DNA from: an uncultured Lachnospiraceae bacterium
GTDB taxonomy: Bacteria > Bacillota > Clostridia > Lachnospirales > Lachnospiraceae
Length of the DNA: 64,000 nucleotides
Direction of reading: 5' to 3'
NCBI GenBank assembly: GCA_902794095.1
Contig: CADBFZ010000002.1
Location: 1-64,000, forward strand
In this document: piece after piece, positions 31,654 through 41,349 of the stretch
Layout: each line of letters starts with the position of its first letter
Numbering within the stretch: position 1 is the first letter of the stretch
Position numbers and translations under genes: made by a program
Notes under the pieces: generated by a model
What the model saw: the letters and a program-made list of their open reading frames with translations, nothing else
The model's database searches: none
Told to the model about the DNA's origin: nothing

Positions 31654-33848
31654 TGCATATCGGCGGTATTAAATTGAAGAATGCTAAGAGAGCGCTTGCG
31701 TTGGTGCTTTCTTCAGTCATGCTTATTTCGGGCTGCGGACAAAACGGCGGACCGGAGGATGAGATCGTTCTTATAGATCCCGTATCTTCGGCAAACGTAA
31801 CCGAGACCGTGGCCAGAAGAACCATTTATGATTACGAGGTTTTGGATGGGGGAGTCTTCCCTGTGATTACGGAATATTCCGCGGCTACCGGAATGAAGGC
31901 GGCCGACATCGGAGCTTTCCCGGGCCAGAACGTATTTGCCGGAAATGTTCTCTTTTACGGGGACATGAAGGATTATTACGATCAGCAGAAGAGCATACAG
32001 GATACTCTCGATGAACTGATCATCTCTTATGCGGAGAGCAGAAGGGTTAACGAGATCAAGTTAAGAGAACTCGGATACTGGATCGATGCCAGGGACGATA
32101 ATCTCGAGAACAATCCCTACATGCAGGTTGTTGTTCAGAAGGCTCTTTTTGAAAAAGAACTTTTGGAATATACGATCAATGACAATGACATGATCTACAA
32201 CCTGGATCTTCAGCATTACAACTATCTGCTCACAAGACTTGCCGAGCAGCAGGCTGACAGACTTGTTACATCTCACATGAACGGAACCATGGTTGCTGTA
32301 GCTAACGTTTCTCCCGGAGCTCTTGTTTCCGAAGGAACCAATGTTGCGGCAGTAACCGACGGACACAGCCTTAACATTCTTGCCGAGTACCGTTCCACCC
32401 GTGAGATTGAAAATGCTCTTGAGTATTACGCAATCATCGACGGCAAGAGATACGAGCTCACATATGTTCCTTATTCCACTACCGAGCTCAGCGCACTTAA
32501 GGCATCCGGAACAGAAGTTTATTCGGTGTTCCGCTTCGCAGACCCGGAAGGCGCTGTCAAGGTCGGCCAGAAGGCAAACATTGTTGTTATCAAGGATAAA
32601 AAAGAAAACCTTCTGTCCGTATCCAATTCGGCAATTCACAGAGATGACGGCGGATATTACGTAAGCCTCAGTTCCGGTGATAAAGCGTACATCACAAAGG
32701 GAATGACCGACGGAGTATTTACCGAGATCCTTTCGGGAGTAAATGAAGGCGATGTTCTTCTCCTCGACAGTTATAACGAGGCTCCGGAAAATGTGGCAAC
32801 ACTTACCAGAGGTGATTTCTTTATTAAATATGAAGGTACCGGATATCTGTATTATCCCGATATCTCTAACATCACCAATAATGTTAAATACGGAACCGTA
32901 ACCCTTACTCTTAAGAATGTTACTAAGGGACAGCGAGTTAAGAGGGGCGATGTCATAGCTTACGTATCCGTTGAACCCAATTCGGTGCTTCTCGAAGAAC
33001 TTACTTTGAAACTCACCAGACTGGGTGAGAAAAGAGATAAGGCTCAGAAAGATTACGACGATCCTCTTACCGAATATCTGGATAAGGATGTTCAGGAGAA
33101 GATGAAGAACGCTATTTCTTCTTATGACAGACAGATTCAGTCGGTATCGGATCAGATCATTGAGATTCAGGAAGCATATAATGTTACCGCATTCTATGCA
33201 CCCTGCGACGGAGTTGTGGGATATATAACCGAGCTATCCGACGGTGCGGTACTTAAGGCAAATGAACTTATCGCTACGGTAGCATCCGATTCTTCGGAAT
33301 ATCTGTATGCGACCAATGAATCCAAGATCCTTCTCTACGGAATGGAACTTACCGGTGAATATACCAATCCCAATACCGGAGAGACCGTTACATTCCCTGC
33401 CACCGTATCGAGCGTATCATTCGGTCCCCTCAGCAAGGATCTTACTTCCGACAGAGTTTACATCATGCCCACCGGCGTAACTCTTCCCGGCGGCGCACAT
33501 GATCCCACGGCTGAGATTGCGGCGGAGATTCCATCGGGAGTTGCGGTCGTTGCTACTAATCCTTATGAGGAGTGGATGCTTCAGCAGGAAGCTGCAAATG
33601 CTCCGGCAAAGCAGTCCTATACACTTACCGGTTACTTAGAATATGAGACCGATGTCGTGCTTGTTCCTGCAAAGGCTGTTACTTTCTCGGGAGATCAGGC
33701 ATATGTCACCGTTTTCGACGGTGAGAAATACATTAAGATCGGATTTATTGCAGGCGGTGCAAATCCCACCAAGAGCGTTCTGATTGATAATGTTGCATAC
33801 ATCTGGGCCGCAGAAGGTCTGGAAGAAGGAATGGTTGTAGTTTACTGA
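31653..33848 (+). CDS. Double HlyD/RND-type efflux adaptor lipoprotein 2
   Basis: 732 residues. Lipoprotein signal ends MLISGCGQ (lipid Cys near 30). Two adaptor modules follow one another: the first with coiled coil about 100-200 and barrel to about 380, the second with lipoyl-like KNVTKGQRVKRGDVIAYVSVEPNS near 430, a coiled coil about 440-510 and a further barrel (VLVPAKAVTFSGDQAYVTVFDG near 670). I infer a fused pair of membrane-fusion subunits for the FtsX permease downstream. The ATG at 31653 shares its A with the previous stop codon. Confidence 0.78.
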   Translation: MHIGGIKLKNAKRALALVLSSVMLISGCGQNGGPEDEIVLIDPVSSANVTETVARRTIYDYEVLDGGVFPVITEYSAATGMKAADIGAFPGQNVFAGNVLFYGDMKDYYDQQKSIQDTLDELIISYAESRRVNEIKLRELGYWIDARDDNLENNPYMQVVVQKALFEKELLEYTINDNDMIYNLDLQHYNYLLTRLAEQQADRLVTSHMNGTMVAVANVSPGALVSEGTNVAAVTDGHSLNILAEYRSTREIENALEYYAIIDGKRYELTYVPYSTTELSALKASGTEVYSVFRFADPEGAVKVGQKANIVVIKDKKENLLSVSNSAIHRDDGGYYVSLSSGDKAYITKGMTDGVFTEILSGVNEGDVLLLDSYNEAPENVATLTRGDFFIKYEGTGYLYYPDISNITNNVKYGTVTLTLKNVTKGQRVKRGDVIAYVSVEPNSVLLEELTLKLTRLGEKRDKAQKDYDDPLTEYLDKDVQEKMKNAISSYDRQIQSVSDQIIEIQEAYNVTAFYAPCDGVVGYITELSDGAVLKANELIATVASDSSEYLYATNESKILLYGMELTGEYTNPNTGETVTFPATVSSVSFGPLSKDLTSDRVYIMPTGVTLPGGAHDPTAEIAAEIPSGVAVVATNPYEEWMLQQEAANAPAKQSYTLTGYLEYETDVVLVPAKAVTFSGDQAYVTVFDGEKYIKIGFIAGGANPTKSVLIDNVAYIWAAEGLEEGMVVVY

Positions 33849-36655
33849 TGCTACTTTTGGAATTACAGAAAATCAGGAATAAGAAGTGGATGTTTGCATG
33901 CCTCCTTCTCGGAGCTGTGCTTCTCTTTGCGTCCGCTGTCAGCTTTCCTATGTACAGAACTGCAGTCTTGGACAGAATGCTGGACGATCAGTTCGAAGAA
34001 TATATGACCTCTACCGGCAACTGGCCCATGCAGATGAAGTTTTCTTTTCAGGTCGGTAAGAGCGGAAACATGGATTCACTCGACAGTAAGCTTGTCGGAA
34101 TTAATTCCATTTATTCTGCGATCGGTGTTCCCGAATACAACACCATTTACTACTATTCATCGATCAACAATGCGGCAATCCCCGATCTTTCAAGAGGAGA
34201 GGATGTAGAGCTTTCTCTTAAAGCTGCCGCAATGTCTCAGATTGAAGATCACGTTACCATAGTTGACGGAACCTTCTGGGAGGATACCGATCCCTCAGAC
34301 GGCACTTTGGATGTAATCGTAAGCGAGCAGACATTTCTTGCTTCATCCATGGTGATAGGAGATGTGTTCTCTATCAAGGCAGTTTCCGCAAAGGGTTCAA
34401 GCCCCATCAGACTTAAGGTTGTCGGCGTGTTTGATATCACCGATTCTTCCGAGGTTTATTGGCAGGATGGTTCCAAGTTCTTTACCAGTGCGCTTTTCGT
34501 TCCCTACGATACGTACATGGATTATTTCGTATATAATCCCGATCGTTCCAAATTCCCCATCAATGTAGAAATCTACAGCCAGTTTGATTACACCACCGTG
34601 GATGCCGCACAGGCAGGTGAGATCACCGCTGCGACAAACGGATTTTTAAACGGCTATTACGGAGCACTTACCAAGCGCCCCGATTTCCTTGATGTACTCG
34701 AGGCTCACGAGAGCATGAGAAAAAGAATTTCCGTATCGCTCCTTCTTCTTGAAATTCCTCTTTTACTGCTTCTTGCAGCATTCATCCTTATGATCTCAGG
34801 TCAGCTTTATTCCATGGAGGAAAATGAAATCTCCATGTATAAGAGCAGAGGCGCTTCATCCATACAGATCTTCCTTCTGTATCTGTTGCAGAGCATCATG
34901 ATATCCGCTCTTGCGGCATGCATCGGTGTGCCTATCGGAATGGCTGTTACAAGAGGCTTGGGAAGTGCAAGTTCATTCCTTGAGTTCGGTATCAGACGCG
35001 AACTTAATATCGTATTTACCTCCGAAGCTTTTGCTTACACTCTTGCTTCGGGAGTTATCTGTATTCTTATCATGACTCTTCCTTCAATACCCGCATCAAG
35101 ACTTTCGATCGTCGGTGCCAAGAGGGGCGGAGCCAAGAAGAAAAAGTCTCTTTGGGAGAGATTCTATCTGGATGTTCTTTTTCTCCTCATCTCTCTTTAC
35201 GGTTTTTACAATTTCTCGCATCATACCGAGGACCTTCTTGAGAGCGCTCTTAAGGGTGAAGCTCTCGATCCTCTGCTTTATTTTTCATCTTCACTTTTTA
35301 TTCTGGGCGCAGGAATGCTCCTTATCCGTCTCAGACCTTTGATCGTAAAGTTCATCTTCTTCCTGGGAAAGAAGCATTTTAAACCCGCATCATATGCGGC
35401 AATGCTTGAGAGTATCAGAAGTGCAAGATCACAGCAGTACATTTCACTCTTCGTTATCTTAACCGTTGCACTCGGAATGTTTGATGCCGTATCTGCAAGA
35501 ACCATTCTGGAGAATTCACTTCAGAACACTTCATACATTGACGGAACGGATATCAGATTTCGTGAAGTGTGGTATGACAACAGCGCCACCAGACGTTTTG
35601 ATCCTTCCATCGAACTTACATACTTCGAGCCCGATTATACGGACTATGCAGAATTTACCAAGTTCTCGGACGGTTACACGAGAGTTTATCTCGAAGACGG
35701 CTACGTAAAGGCGGGCGGCGGTGCGAGAGATTCCGTCAGCATAATGGGTATTCATACCAAGGAGTTCGGAACCATTACAAACATTGACAGTTCACTCCTT
35801 GCAGAGCCTTACAGAAAACTTTTGAACGATCTTGCCATTGCTCCCACCGGCGTACTCCTTTCATCTAATTTCAGAGATCTCAAGGGAGTTGCCGTCGGCG
35901 ACAAGATATCATTCAATGACAAAAACAATTCATCTGCGGAAGCTACCGTAATCGGATTCTTCGAATACTGGCCCGGTTATAGGCCTGTAACAAGAGAACT
36001 CAGCAGTGCAGGTGAGATTTCATCCAAAGACAACTACATGATAGTTGCTAACTATTCATTCATCAGAAAGAAGTTCGGACTTCAACCCTACTATGTATGG
36101 ATGGGCGTAGGAGAAGACGGCGACAGCGAGTTCTTCTATGAATGGCTTGAAAAGAGCGGAACACCGCTGACTTACCTGTCCGACAGAAGTCAGGATCTTG
36201 AGAAAACAATTGAGGATCCTTTGCTTCAGGGAATGAACGGAATCCTGACGATGAGCTTCATCGTAATGCTGATATTGTGTGCCGCAGGATATCTGATCTA
36301 CTGGGTGCTTTCCATCAAATCCAGAGAAATGATGCTCGGCGTACTCAGAGCGATGGGTCTCCATTCAACGGAGATGATAAGTATGCTTTCCATCGAGCAG
36401 GCTATATGCGGTCTTTACTCGGTGGCAGCAGGCGCAGTTGTCGGTGTTATAGCCTACACACTTTACGTGCCCATGCTTCAGACGGCATATTCATCATCCG
36501 CACAGATCCTTCCTCTCGTAATGATCAGAGACAGCTCGGATATGATCAAGCTTTTTGCGTCCATCGGACTTATGCTGGTTGTCAGTATCGTAGTCCTGAC
36601 AATGATCATCAGAAAACAGAACATGATAAGAGCTTTGAAACTGGGGGAGGAGTGA
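33848..36655 (+). CDS. Large FtsX-type ABC export permease, eight to ten helices
   Basis: 935 residues. An N-terminal helix (about 14-34) and outer domain to about 290, an FtsX block (RISVSLLLLEIPLLLLLAAFILMISGQLYSMEENEISMYKSRGAS) with its helices to about 420, central helices (about 435-510), a second outer domain (about 540-790) and a final FtsX block (SREMMLGVLRAMGLHSTEM). This is the duplicated YhgE/MacB-like layout where one chain carries two FtsX units. It shares a TGATG junction with the adaptor gene and is followed by two ATPases. Cargo is unknown. Confidence 0.85.
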   Translation: MLLLELQKIRNKKWMFACLLLGAVLLFASAVSFPMYRTAVLDRMLDDQFEEYMTSTGNWPMQMKFSFQVGKSGNMDSLDSKLVGINSIYSAIGVPEYNTIYYYSSINNAAIPDLSRGEDVELSLKAAAMSQIEDHVTIVDGTFWEDTDPSDGTLDVIVSEQTFLASSMVIGDVFSIKAVSAKGSSPIRLKVVGVFDITDSSEVYWQDGSKFFTSALFVPYDTYMDYFVYNPDRSKFPINVEIYSQFDYTTVDAAQAGEITAATNGFLNGYYGALTKRPDFLDVLEAHESMRKRISVSLLLLEIPLLLLLAAFILMISGQLYSMEENEISMYKSRGASSIQIFLLYLLQSIMISALAACIGVPIGMAVTRGLGSASSFLEFGIRRELNIVFTSEAFAYTLASGVICILIMTLPSIPASRLSIVGAKRGGAKKKKSLWERFYLDVLFLLISLYGFYNFSHHTEDLLESALKGEALDPLLYFSSSLFILGAGMLLIRLRPLIVKFIFFLGKKHFKPASYAAMLESIRSARSQQYISLFVILTVALGMFDAVSARTILENSLQNTSYIDGTDIRFREVWYDNSATRRFDPSIELTYFEPDYTDYAEFTKFSDGYTRVYLEDGYVKAGGGARDSVSIMGIHTKEFGTITNIDSSLLAEPYRKLLNDLAIAPTGVLLSSNFRDLKGVAVGDKISFNDKNNSSAEATVIGFFEYWPGYRPVTRELSSAGEISSKDNYMIVANYSFIRKKFGLQPYYVWMGVGEDGDSEFFYEWLEKSGTPLTYLSDRSQDLEKTIEDPLLQGMNGILTMSFIVMLILCAAGYLIYWVLSIKSREMMLGVLRAMGLHSTEMISMLSIEQAICGLYSVAAGAVVGVIAYTLYVPMLQTAYSSSAQILPLVMIRDSSDMIKLFASIGLMLVVSIVVLTMIIRKQNMIRALKLGEE

Positions 36656-36656
36656 T

Positions 36657-37343
36657 ATGGGATCTATTATTGAGATCAAAAACGTCACAAGGGATTTCCA
36701 GACTCCCGGCGGAAAAGTATCTGTACTTAAGGGCATCAATGCCACGATTCAGGCAGACACTATGTGTATCCTGAGAGGTAAGTCAGGTTCGGGTAAGACA
36801 ACGCTCCTGAACATCATCGGAGCACTCGACGATCCCACTTCCGGACAGATACTCATAGACGGTGCTTCGTCACACGGTATGAGCAGCAGAGTCAGGGAAA
36901 ATATGAGAAGGAGCCGCATGGGATTCGTATTCCAGTCGGTAAGTCTTATCCCTTCAATGAATGCCATTCAAAACGTTGAGTTTGCGATGCGAATGGCGGG
37001 CGTCAAGGATAATCTGGATAAGAGAGCGGCGGAGTGTTTGTCCATAGTCGGACTATCCAACAGAATGACTCACATGCCGCAGGAAATGTCCGGAGGTGAG
37101 CAACAGAGAGTTGCGATAGCAAGAGCCATTGCGCATCACCCGAAGATCATCCTTGCCGATGAGCCTACGGCCGAGCTCGATTCCGGAATGGCGGTTGAAG
37201 TCACCAAGCTCTTCAAGAGGATTTCCGAAGAAGAGAAAGTAACCATCATAATGACCACTCACGATGTGGGACTGATGGGAGCCGGTGACCAGCTGATAGA
37301 GTTAAAAAACGGACGTATAGAAGGGAGCAAAGAAAATGCCTGA
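36657..37343 (+). CDS. ABC transporter ATP-binding protein, MacB/LolD type (A)
   Basis: 228 residues. Walker A GKSGSGKTT (about 40-48), signature MSGGEQQRVAIARAIA, Walker B IILADEPTAELDS, H-loop TTHD. It probably energises the large FtsX permease. A very strong GGGGGAGG ribosome site precedes the ATG, and the gene overlaps the second ATPase by 8 bases. Two different ATPases for one permease chain with two FtsX units suggests a heterodimeric motor. Confidence 0.92.
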   Translation: MGSIIEIKNVTRDFQTPGGKVSVLKGINATIQADTMCILRGKSGSGKTTLLNIIGALDDPTSGQILIDGASSHGMSSRVRENMRRSRMGFVFQSVSLIPSMNAIQNVEFAMRMAGVKDNLDKRAAECLSIVGLSNRMTHMPQEMSGGEQQRVAIARAIAHHPKIILADEPTAELDSGMAVEVTKLFKRISEEEKVTIIMTTHDVGLMGAGDQLIELKNGRIEGSKENA

Positions 37344-38235
37344 AGAAGTATTACAGACTCCCGAATATATGATAGATGCAGAAGGTTTGGTCAAAATATA
37401 CAAGACCAAAGAAACCGAGGTCCTTGCACTGTCCGGGCTTGACTTAAAGGTTGAAAAAGGCGAGTTTACGGCACTGATAGGTAATTCCGGCTCGGGTAAG
37501 TCGACTTTCCTGAATATGATCGGCGGACTTGATATACCGAGTGCGGGCAAGCTTTTTGTCGGAGGCAAGAATTTGTTCAGAATGACGGAAAGCGAGAGGG
37601 TTAAGTATAAACGCGAAACTGTCGGATTTGTCTGGCAGAACAACGCACGAAACCTCTTCCCGTATCTGACGGCCATTGACAATATCTGTATACCGATGAG
37701 ATTCAGCGGTGTTAAGAGAAAGAAACAAAGGGCCGAGGAACTTCTCGAAACCGTCGGAATGCAGGATCACCGCTACAGCAGGCTGGGAACACTTTCGGGT
37801 GGTGAGCAGCAGAGAATTGCCATAGCTATCGCACTTGCCAATTCACCTGGACTTCTCCTTGCCGATGAGCCTACGGGTTCGGTGGATGAGAGAACGGGAG
37901 ACCAGATATTTGAGATCTTCACCAAACTTAACGAAGCGGGACAGACGATACTGGTCGTAACCCACGATCTGGCACTTTCACGAAAGGTGCGAAGGGTAGT
38001 AGCCATAAGGGACGGCAGGATCAGTTCCGAGAGGATACTCAAAGAAAGCTACGCAGACCGTCTCAAGGAGTCCGGAGTTGACTGGAGAAACGAAGAAACC
38101 CAGGAAGAGTACGTTGTCGTTGATAAGACCGGAAGGCTTCAGTTACCGGCCGATGTTATAGAAAAAATCGGCGGTGCGACGGGTCGTTTGGTGGTTTCGT
38201 ACGAAGATGGTCAAATAAAGCTAAAAAAACCATAG
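37336..38235 (+). CDS. ABC transporter ATP-binding protein (B) with AbrB-like C-terminal tail
   Basis: 299 residues. Residues 1-235 are a MacB/LolD-type ATPase (Walker A GNSGSGKST, signature LSGGEQQR, Walker B LLLADEPTGSVDE, H-loop VTHD). It continues for about 65 residues beyond the normal end, with VVVDKTGRLQLPADVIEKIG near 260 and VVSYEDGQIKLKKP at the end, which has the swapped-hairpin pattern of SpoVT/AbrB domains. The tail could dimerise the ATPase or bind DNA; no function is established. It is the last gene of the export operon. Confidence 0.88.
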   Translation: MPEEVLQTPEYMIDAEGLVKIYKTKETEVLALSGLDLKVEKGEFTALIGNSGSGKSTFLNMIGGLDIPSAGKLFVGGKNLFRMTESERVKYKRETVGFVWQNNARNLFPYLTAIDNICIPMRFSGVKRKKQRAEELLETVGMQDHRYSRLGTLSGGEQQRIAIAIALANSPGLLLADEPTGSVDERTGDQIFEIFTKLNEAGQTILVVTHDLALSRKVRRVVAIRDGRISSERILKESYADRLKESGVDWRNEETQEEYVVVDKTGRLQLPADVIEKIGGATGRLVVSYEDGQIKLKKP

Positions 38236-38293
38236 TCTTATACGTTAAAACGTGTTAAAATCATACATGTTGCACAAAAAGTTTTGCAGGTAA

Positions 38294-38326
38294 TTGACGA
38301 TTCATTGATTATTTGCATAAAATCAA
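38294..38326 (+). promoter_or_regulatory. Promoter with overlapping inverted repeat before the large binding protein
   Basis: TTGACG (38294-38299) and TAAAAT (38318-38323) are 18 bases apart. TTGATT (38305-38310) and AATCAA (38321-38326) form an inverted repeat over the spacer and -10, a good place for a repressor. Confidence 0.5.
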
Positions 38327-38372
38327 TACCGAAAAAGCAATATTTAACTAGATTATTTAACATATCTTAAAA

Positions 38373-38378
38373 TATAAT
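38373..38378 (+). promoter_or_regulatory. Second -10 box giving a possible leaderless start
   Basis: A perfect TATAAT ends seven bases before the ATG at 38386, which has no Shine-Dalgarno. Transcription from here would begin at or next to the start codon. The -35 region is weak. Confidence 0.35.
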
Positions 38379-38385
38379 TAACACT

Positions 38386-41346
38386 ATGAAAAACGGAACT
38401 AAAAAACTTATAGGCACAGTAGTTTTCTGCGGAGCTTTCGCAGGCATTTGCGTTCTTCTCAACCTCAGAGGTAAAGACAACTTCTCAGAGAAGTATGCAG
38501 GTTATGATCTTTCCACCGACATAGTCGGTCTCGAGAGGACCGGGACCTATACCGGCTACCTGCTCGAACATGAAGGGGCAGCATATCCCGATAAGACGGT
38601 AGATATCAACATCTTCGATTATTCCGTTGATAACGGAAAAGTTGAAGTAGTCAATGATTACTACGATGAGGCTAAGGCTTTATACACCGAGACCGAATCC
38701 GTAGTAACTTTTGATGTAAACGTCCCCGAAAGCGGATTCTATTACCTCAAGATGGATTATCTGATTCCTGAATCCAGAGGTGTTGCTGCAGAGAGAAGCA
38801 TCTACATTAACGGAGAGCTTCCTTTTGATGATGCGGGCAACCTTACCTTCAGCCGTATCTGGACTGACGGCGGCGAAGTCAGAACCGATAACCAGGGTAA
38901 TGAGATCAGACCCGCTCAGGTAGAAGTCTTCGATTGGCAGACTTCCTATTTCAGAGATGATATGGGTTACATCATCCATCCTTATACTTTCTATTTCGAT
39001 AAGGGCGCATCAACCATCAGCCTCGGCGCTGAAAACGAGCCCATCGCAATCAAGGCACTTTCTCTTGTTCCTGTAGACGATCCCGTACCTTATGATGATT
39101 ATATTGCAGCTCTTCCTGCAGACAACGGAGCAGGTTCGGATTTCATGACTGTTATCCAGGGCGAGGATTCAACTCTTCGTTCAGAGTCTTCCCTCTATGC
39201 CAAGTATGACAGAGCATCACCCACCACTCAGCCTTACAGTGTAACCAACACCGTTCTTAACTACACAGGCGGTGAAGCTTGGAGGTCTTACGGCCAGTGG
39301 ATCGAATGGGATTTCGAAGTTCCCGAAGACGGATATTACAACATCATGATCAAGGGCCGTCAGAACTATCAGAGAGGCCAGGTATCCAGCCGTGCCATCT
39401 ACATTGACGGCGAGATTCCTTTCGCAGAGGCAGGAGAGGTTTCATTCCCTTATGCCAATGATTGGAACTGTCTGACTGTCGGAGATGACGAAGGCAACCA
39501 GTACAATTTCTACCTTACCAAGGGAACTCACACCATCAGAGTTGAGTCTGTTCTCGGAAGTGTAGGACCTATCATTGAAGAACTTGAGGATTCAACCTTC
39601 AGACTTAATCAGATCTACAGAAGAATCCTTGTATTCACCGGAGCAAATCCCGACCAGTACAGAGACTATCGTATTCAGGACAACTATCCCGAAATTATGG
39701 ATGCGATGGAACTTGAGTACAGAAGACTGTACAGAATCGTAGACGAGTACGTAGAGTACACCGGACAGAAAGCGGTTAACATCGCAGCAGCCCAGACCGT
39801 AGCTCAGCAGCTTGAGCGTTTCTGTGCTAAGCCCGGTAAGATCACCCACGAGTTCGTTACCTTTAAGGATAACATCACCGCACTCGGAACTGCGATGCTC
39901 AACATGAGTGATACCAAGATGGATATCGACTACATTGTAGTATCCGGAACCGGTACCAATCCTCCTGTTGAAAAAGCTCACTTCTGGAGCAAAGCTCTCC
40001 ACGAGATAAAGAGCTTCGTAGCATCTTTCATAGTAGATTACAATTCCGTCGGTAACGTATACACCGATTCCGACAGAAGCAATACCATTAAGGTGTGGGT
40101 TACCACAGGTCGTGACCAGGGTACCATTCTTAAGACGATGATTGACGATACCTTCACTCCCGAAACGGGAATAAGGGTTAACGTTGAGATAGTAGACCCC
40201 AATGCACTTCTTAATGCCGTACTTGCTGGAAGAGGCCCTGACGTAGTTCTTTCAATCGGCGCCGATCAGCCTGTAAACTACGCGCTTAGACATGCATCCG
40301 AGGATATCACCCAGTTCGAAGGATGGGAAGAAGTCCTCAGCCACTATTCCGAAAGCTCTTATGAACAGTACAGACTCGGCGATGCGATTTACGCGATTCC
40401 CGAGCAGCAGCAGTTCAATGTTATGTTCTATCGTAAGGATGTACTTGAAGAGCTCGGACTTGAGCCGCCCAACACCTGGAAGGAACTCATCGAGATGCTT
40501 CCTACCATTCAGGGTAATAACCTTTCAATAGGTATTCCCACCGCAGCCGGCGCAAGTAACATGGCTACCGCATCTACTTCAGTTGCTTCCAACGTACCTG
40601 ACCTTTCACTGTACTTCACACTTCTCTTCCAGTACGGCGGAGATATGTACAACGAAGAAGGTACAAAGACCACGGTTGATACAGAGGCCGGAGTAAGAGC
40701 ATTCGATGATTATCTCAGATACTTCAACGATTATGGTCTTCCCGTAATTTATGACTTCGTCAGCCGTTTCCGTTCAGGTGAAATGCCTATCGGTATCTGC
40801 ACTTATGCACAGTACAACACGCTGATGGTTTCCGCTCCCGAGATAAGAGGACTTTGGGACTTCACCGTAATCCCCGGAACCGAGCGAGTTGATGAGAACG
40901 GTAATGTATATATCGACAGATCTGATTTCATTACCGGTAACGCAACGATGATGATTGCCACCGATGACGAGCAGGTTAAGCAAAATTCCTGGGAGTTCAT
41001 GAAGTGGTGGGCTGAGCCCGATACACAGGTAAGATTCGGTCGTGAGATCGAAGCACTCCTCGGATCATCAGCAAGATATGCTACCGCAAACAGAGATGCA
41101 TTCTCACAGCTGTCATGGAGCTATAACGATATCAACGTTCTCAATGAGCAGTGGGATTCTACCGTAGGTATCAGAGAAGTGCCCGGCGGATATTACACCG
41201 GACGTCATATCGCAAATGCCTGCAGAAAGGTTATTAACGAGAAGACGGACTCGCGAGAAACGATCATCGATTACTCGATAATGATTAACGATGAGATAGA
41301 TAGAAAACGACGAGAATTCGGTATGCCGGTTTACGGAGAATATTAA
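38386..41346 (+). CDS. Membrane-anchored extracellular solute-binding protein with two sugar-binding-like modules
   Basis: 986 residues. One N-terminal hydrophobic segment (about 8-26) without a clean lipobox, so probably an anchor. Two beta-sandwich modules follow (about 40-230 and 265-400); both share a FDV-VPESGFYYLKMDY / FEVPEDGYYNIMIKG repeat, a RSIYINGELPF / RAIYIDGEIPF repeat and a final G-HTIRVES-type strand, like carbohydrate-binding modules. After a helical region (about 400-560) comes a family-1 solute-binding domain (about 570-960, IKVWVTTGRDQGTILKTMIDD, GPDVVLSIG, IPEQQQFNVMFYRKDVLEELGL, WEFMKWWAEPDTQVRFG). It should capture a glycan or oligosaccharide for the permeases at 41350 and 42290. 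Confidence 0.82.
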   Translation: MKNGTKKLIGTVVFCGAFAGICVLLNLRGKDNFSEKYAGYDLSTDIVGLERTGTYTGYLLEHEGAAYPDKTVDINIFDYSVDNGKVEVVNDYYDEAKALYTETESVVTFDVNVPESGFYYLKMDYLIPESRGVAAERSIYINGELPFDDAGNLTFSRIWTDGGEVRTDNQGNEIRPAQVEVFDWQTSYFRDDMGYIIHPYTFYFDKGASTISLGAENEPIAIKALSLVPVDDPVPYDDYIAALPADNGAGSDFMTVIQGEDSTLRSESSLYAKYDRASPTTQPYSVTNTVLNYTGGEAWRSYGQWIEWDFEVPEDGYYNIMIKGRQNYQRGQVSSRAIYIDGEIPFAEAGEVSFPYANDWNCLTVGDDEGNQYNFYLTKGTHTIRVESVLGSVGPIIEELEDSTFRLNQIYRRILVFTGANPDQYRDYRIQDNYPEIMDAMELEYRRLYRIVDEYVEYTGQKAVNIAAAQTVAQQLERFCAKPGKITHEFVTFKDNITALGTAMLNMSDTKMDIDYIVVSGTGTNPPVEKAHFWSKALHEIKSFVASFIVDYNSVGNVYTDSDRSNTIKVWVTTGRDQGTILKTMIDDTFTPETGIRVNVEIVDPNALLNAVLAGRGPDVVLSIGADQPVNYALRHASEDITQFEGWEEVLSHYSESSYEQYRLGDAIYAIPEQQQFNVMFYRKDVLEELGLEPPNTWKELIEMLPTIQGNNLSIGIPTAAGASNMATASTSVASNVPDLSLYFTLLFQYGGDMYNEEGTKTTVDTEAGVRAFDDYLRYFNDYGLPVIYDFVSRFRSGEMPIGICTYAQYNTLMVSAPEIRGLWDFTVIPGTERVDENGNVYIDRSDFITGNATMMIATDDEQVKQNSWEFMKWWAEPDTQVRFGREIEALLGSSARYATANRDAFSQLSWSYNDINVLNEQWDSTVGIREVPGGYYTGRHIANACRKVINEKTDSRETIIDYSIMINDEIDRKRREFGMPVYGEY

Positions 41347-41349
41347 ACA

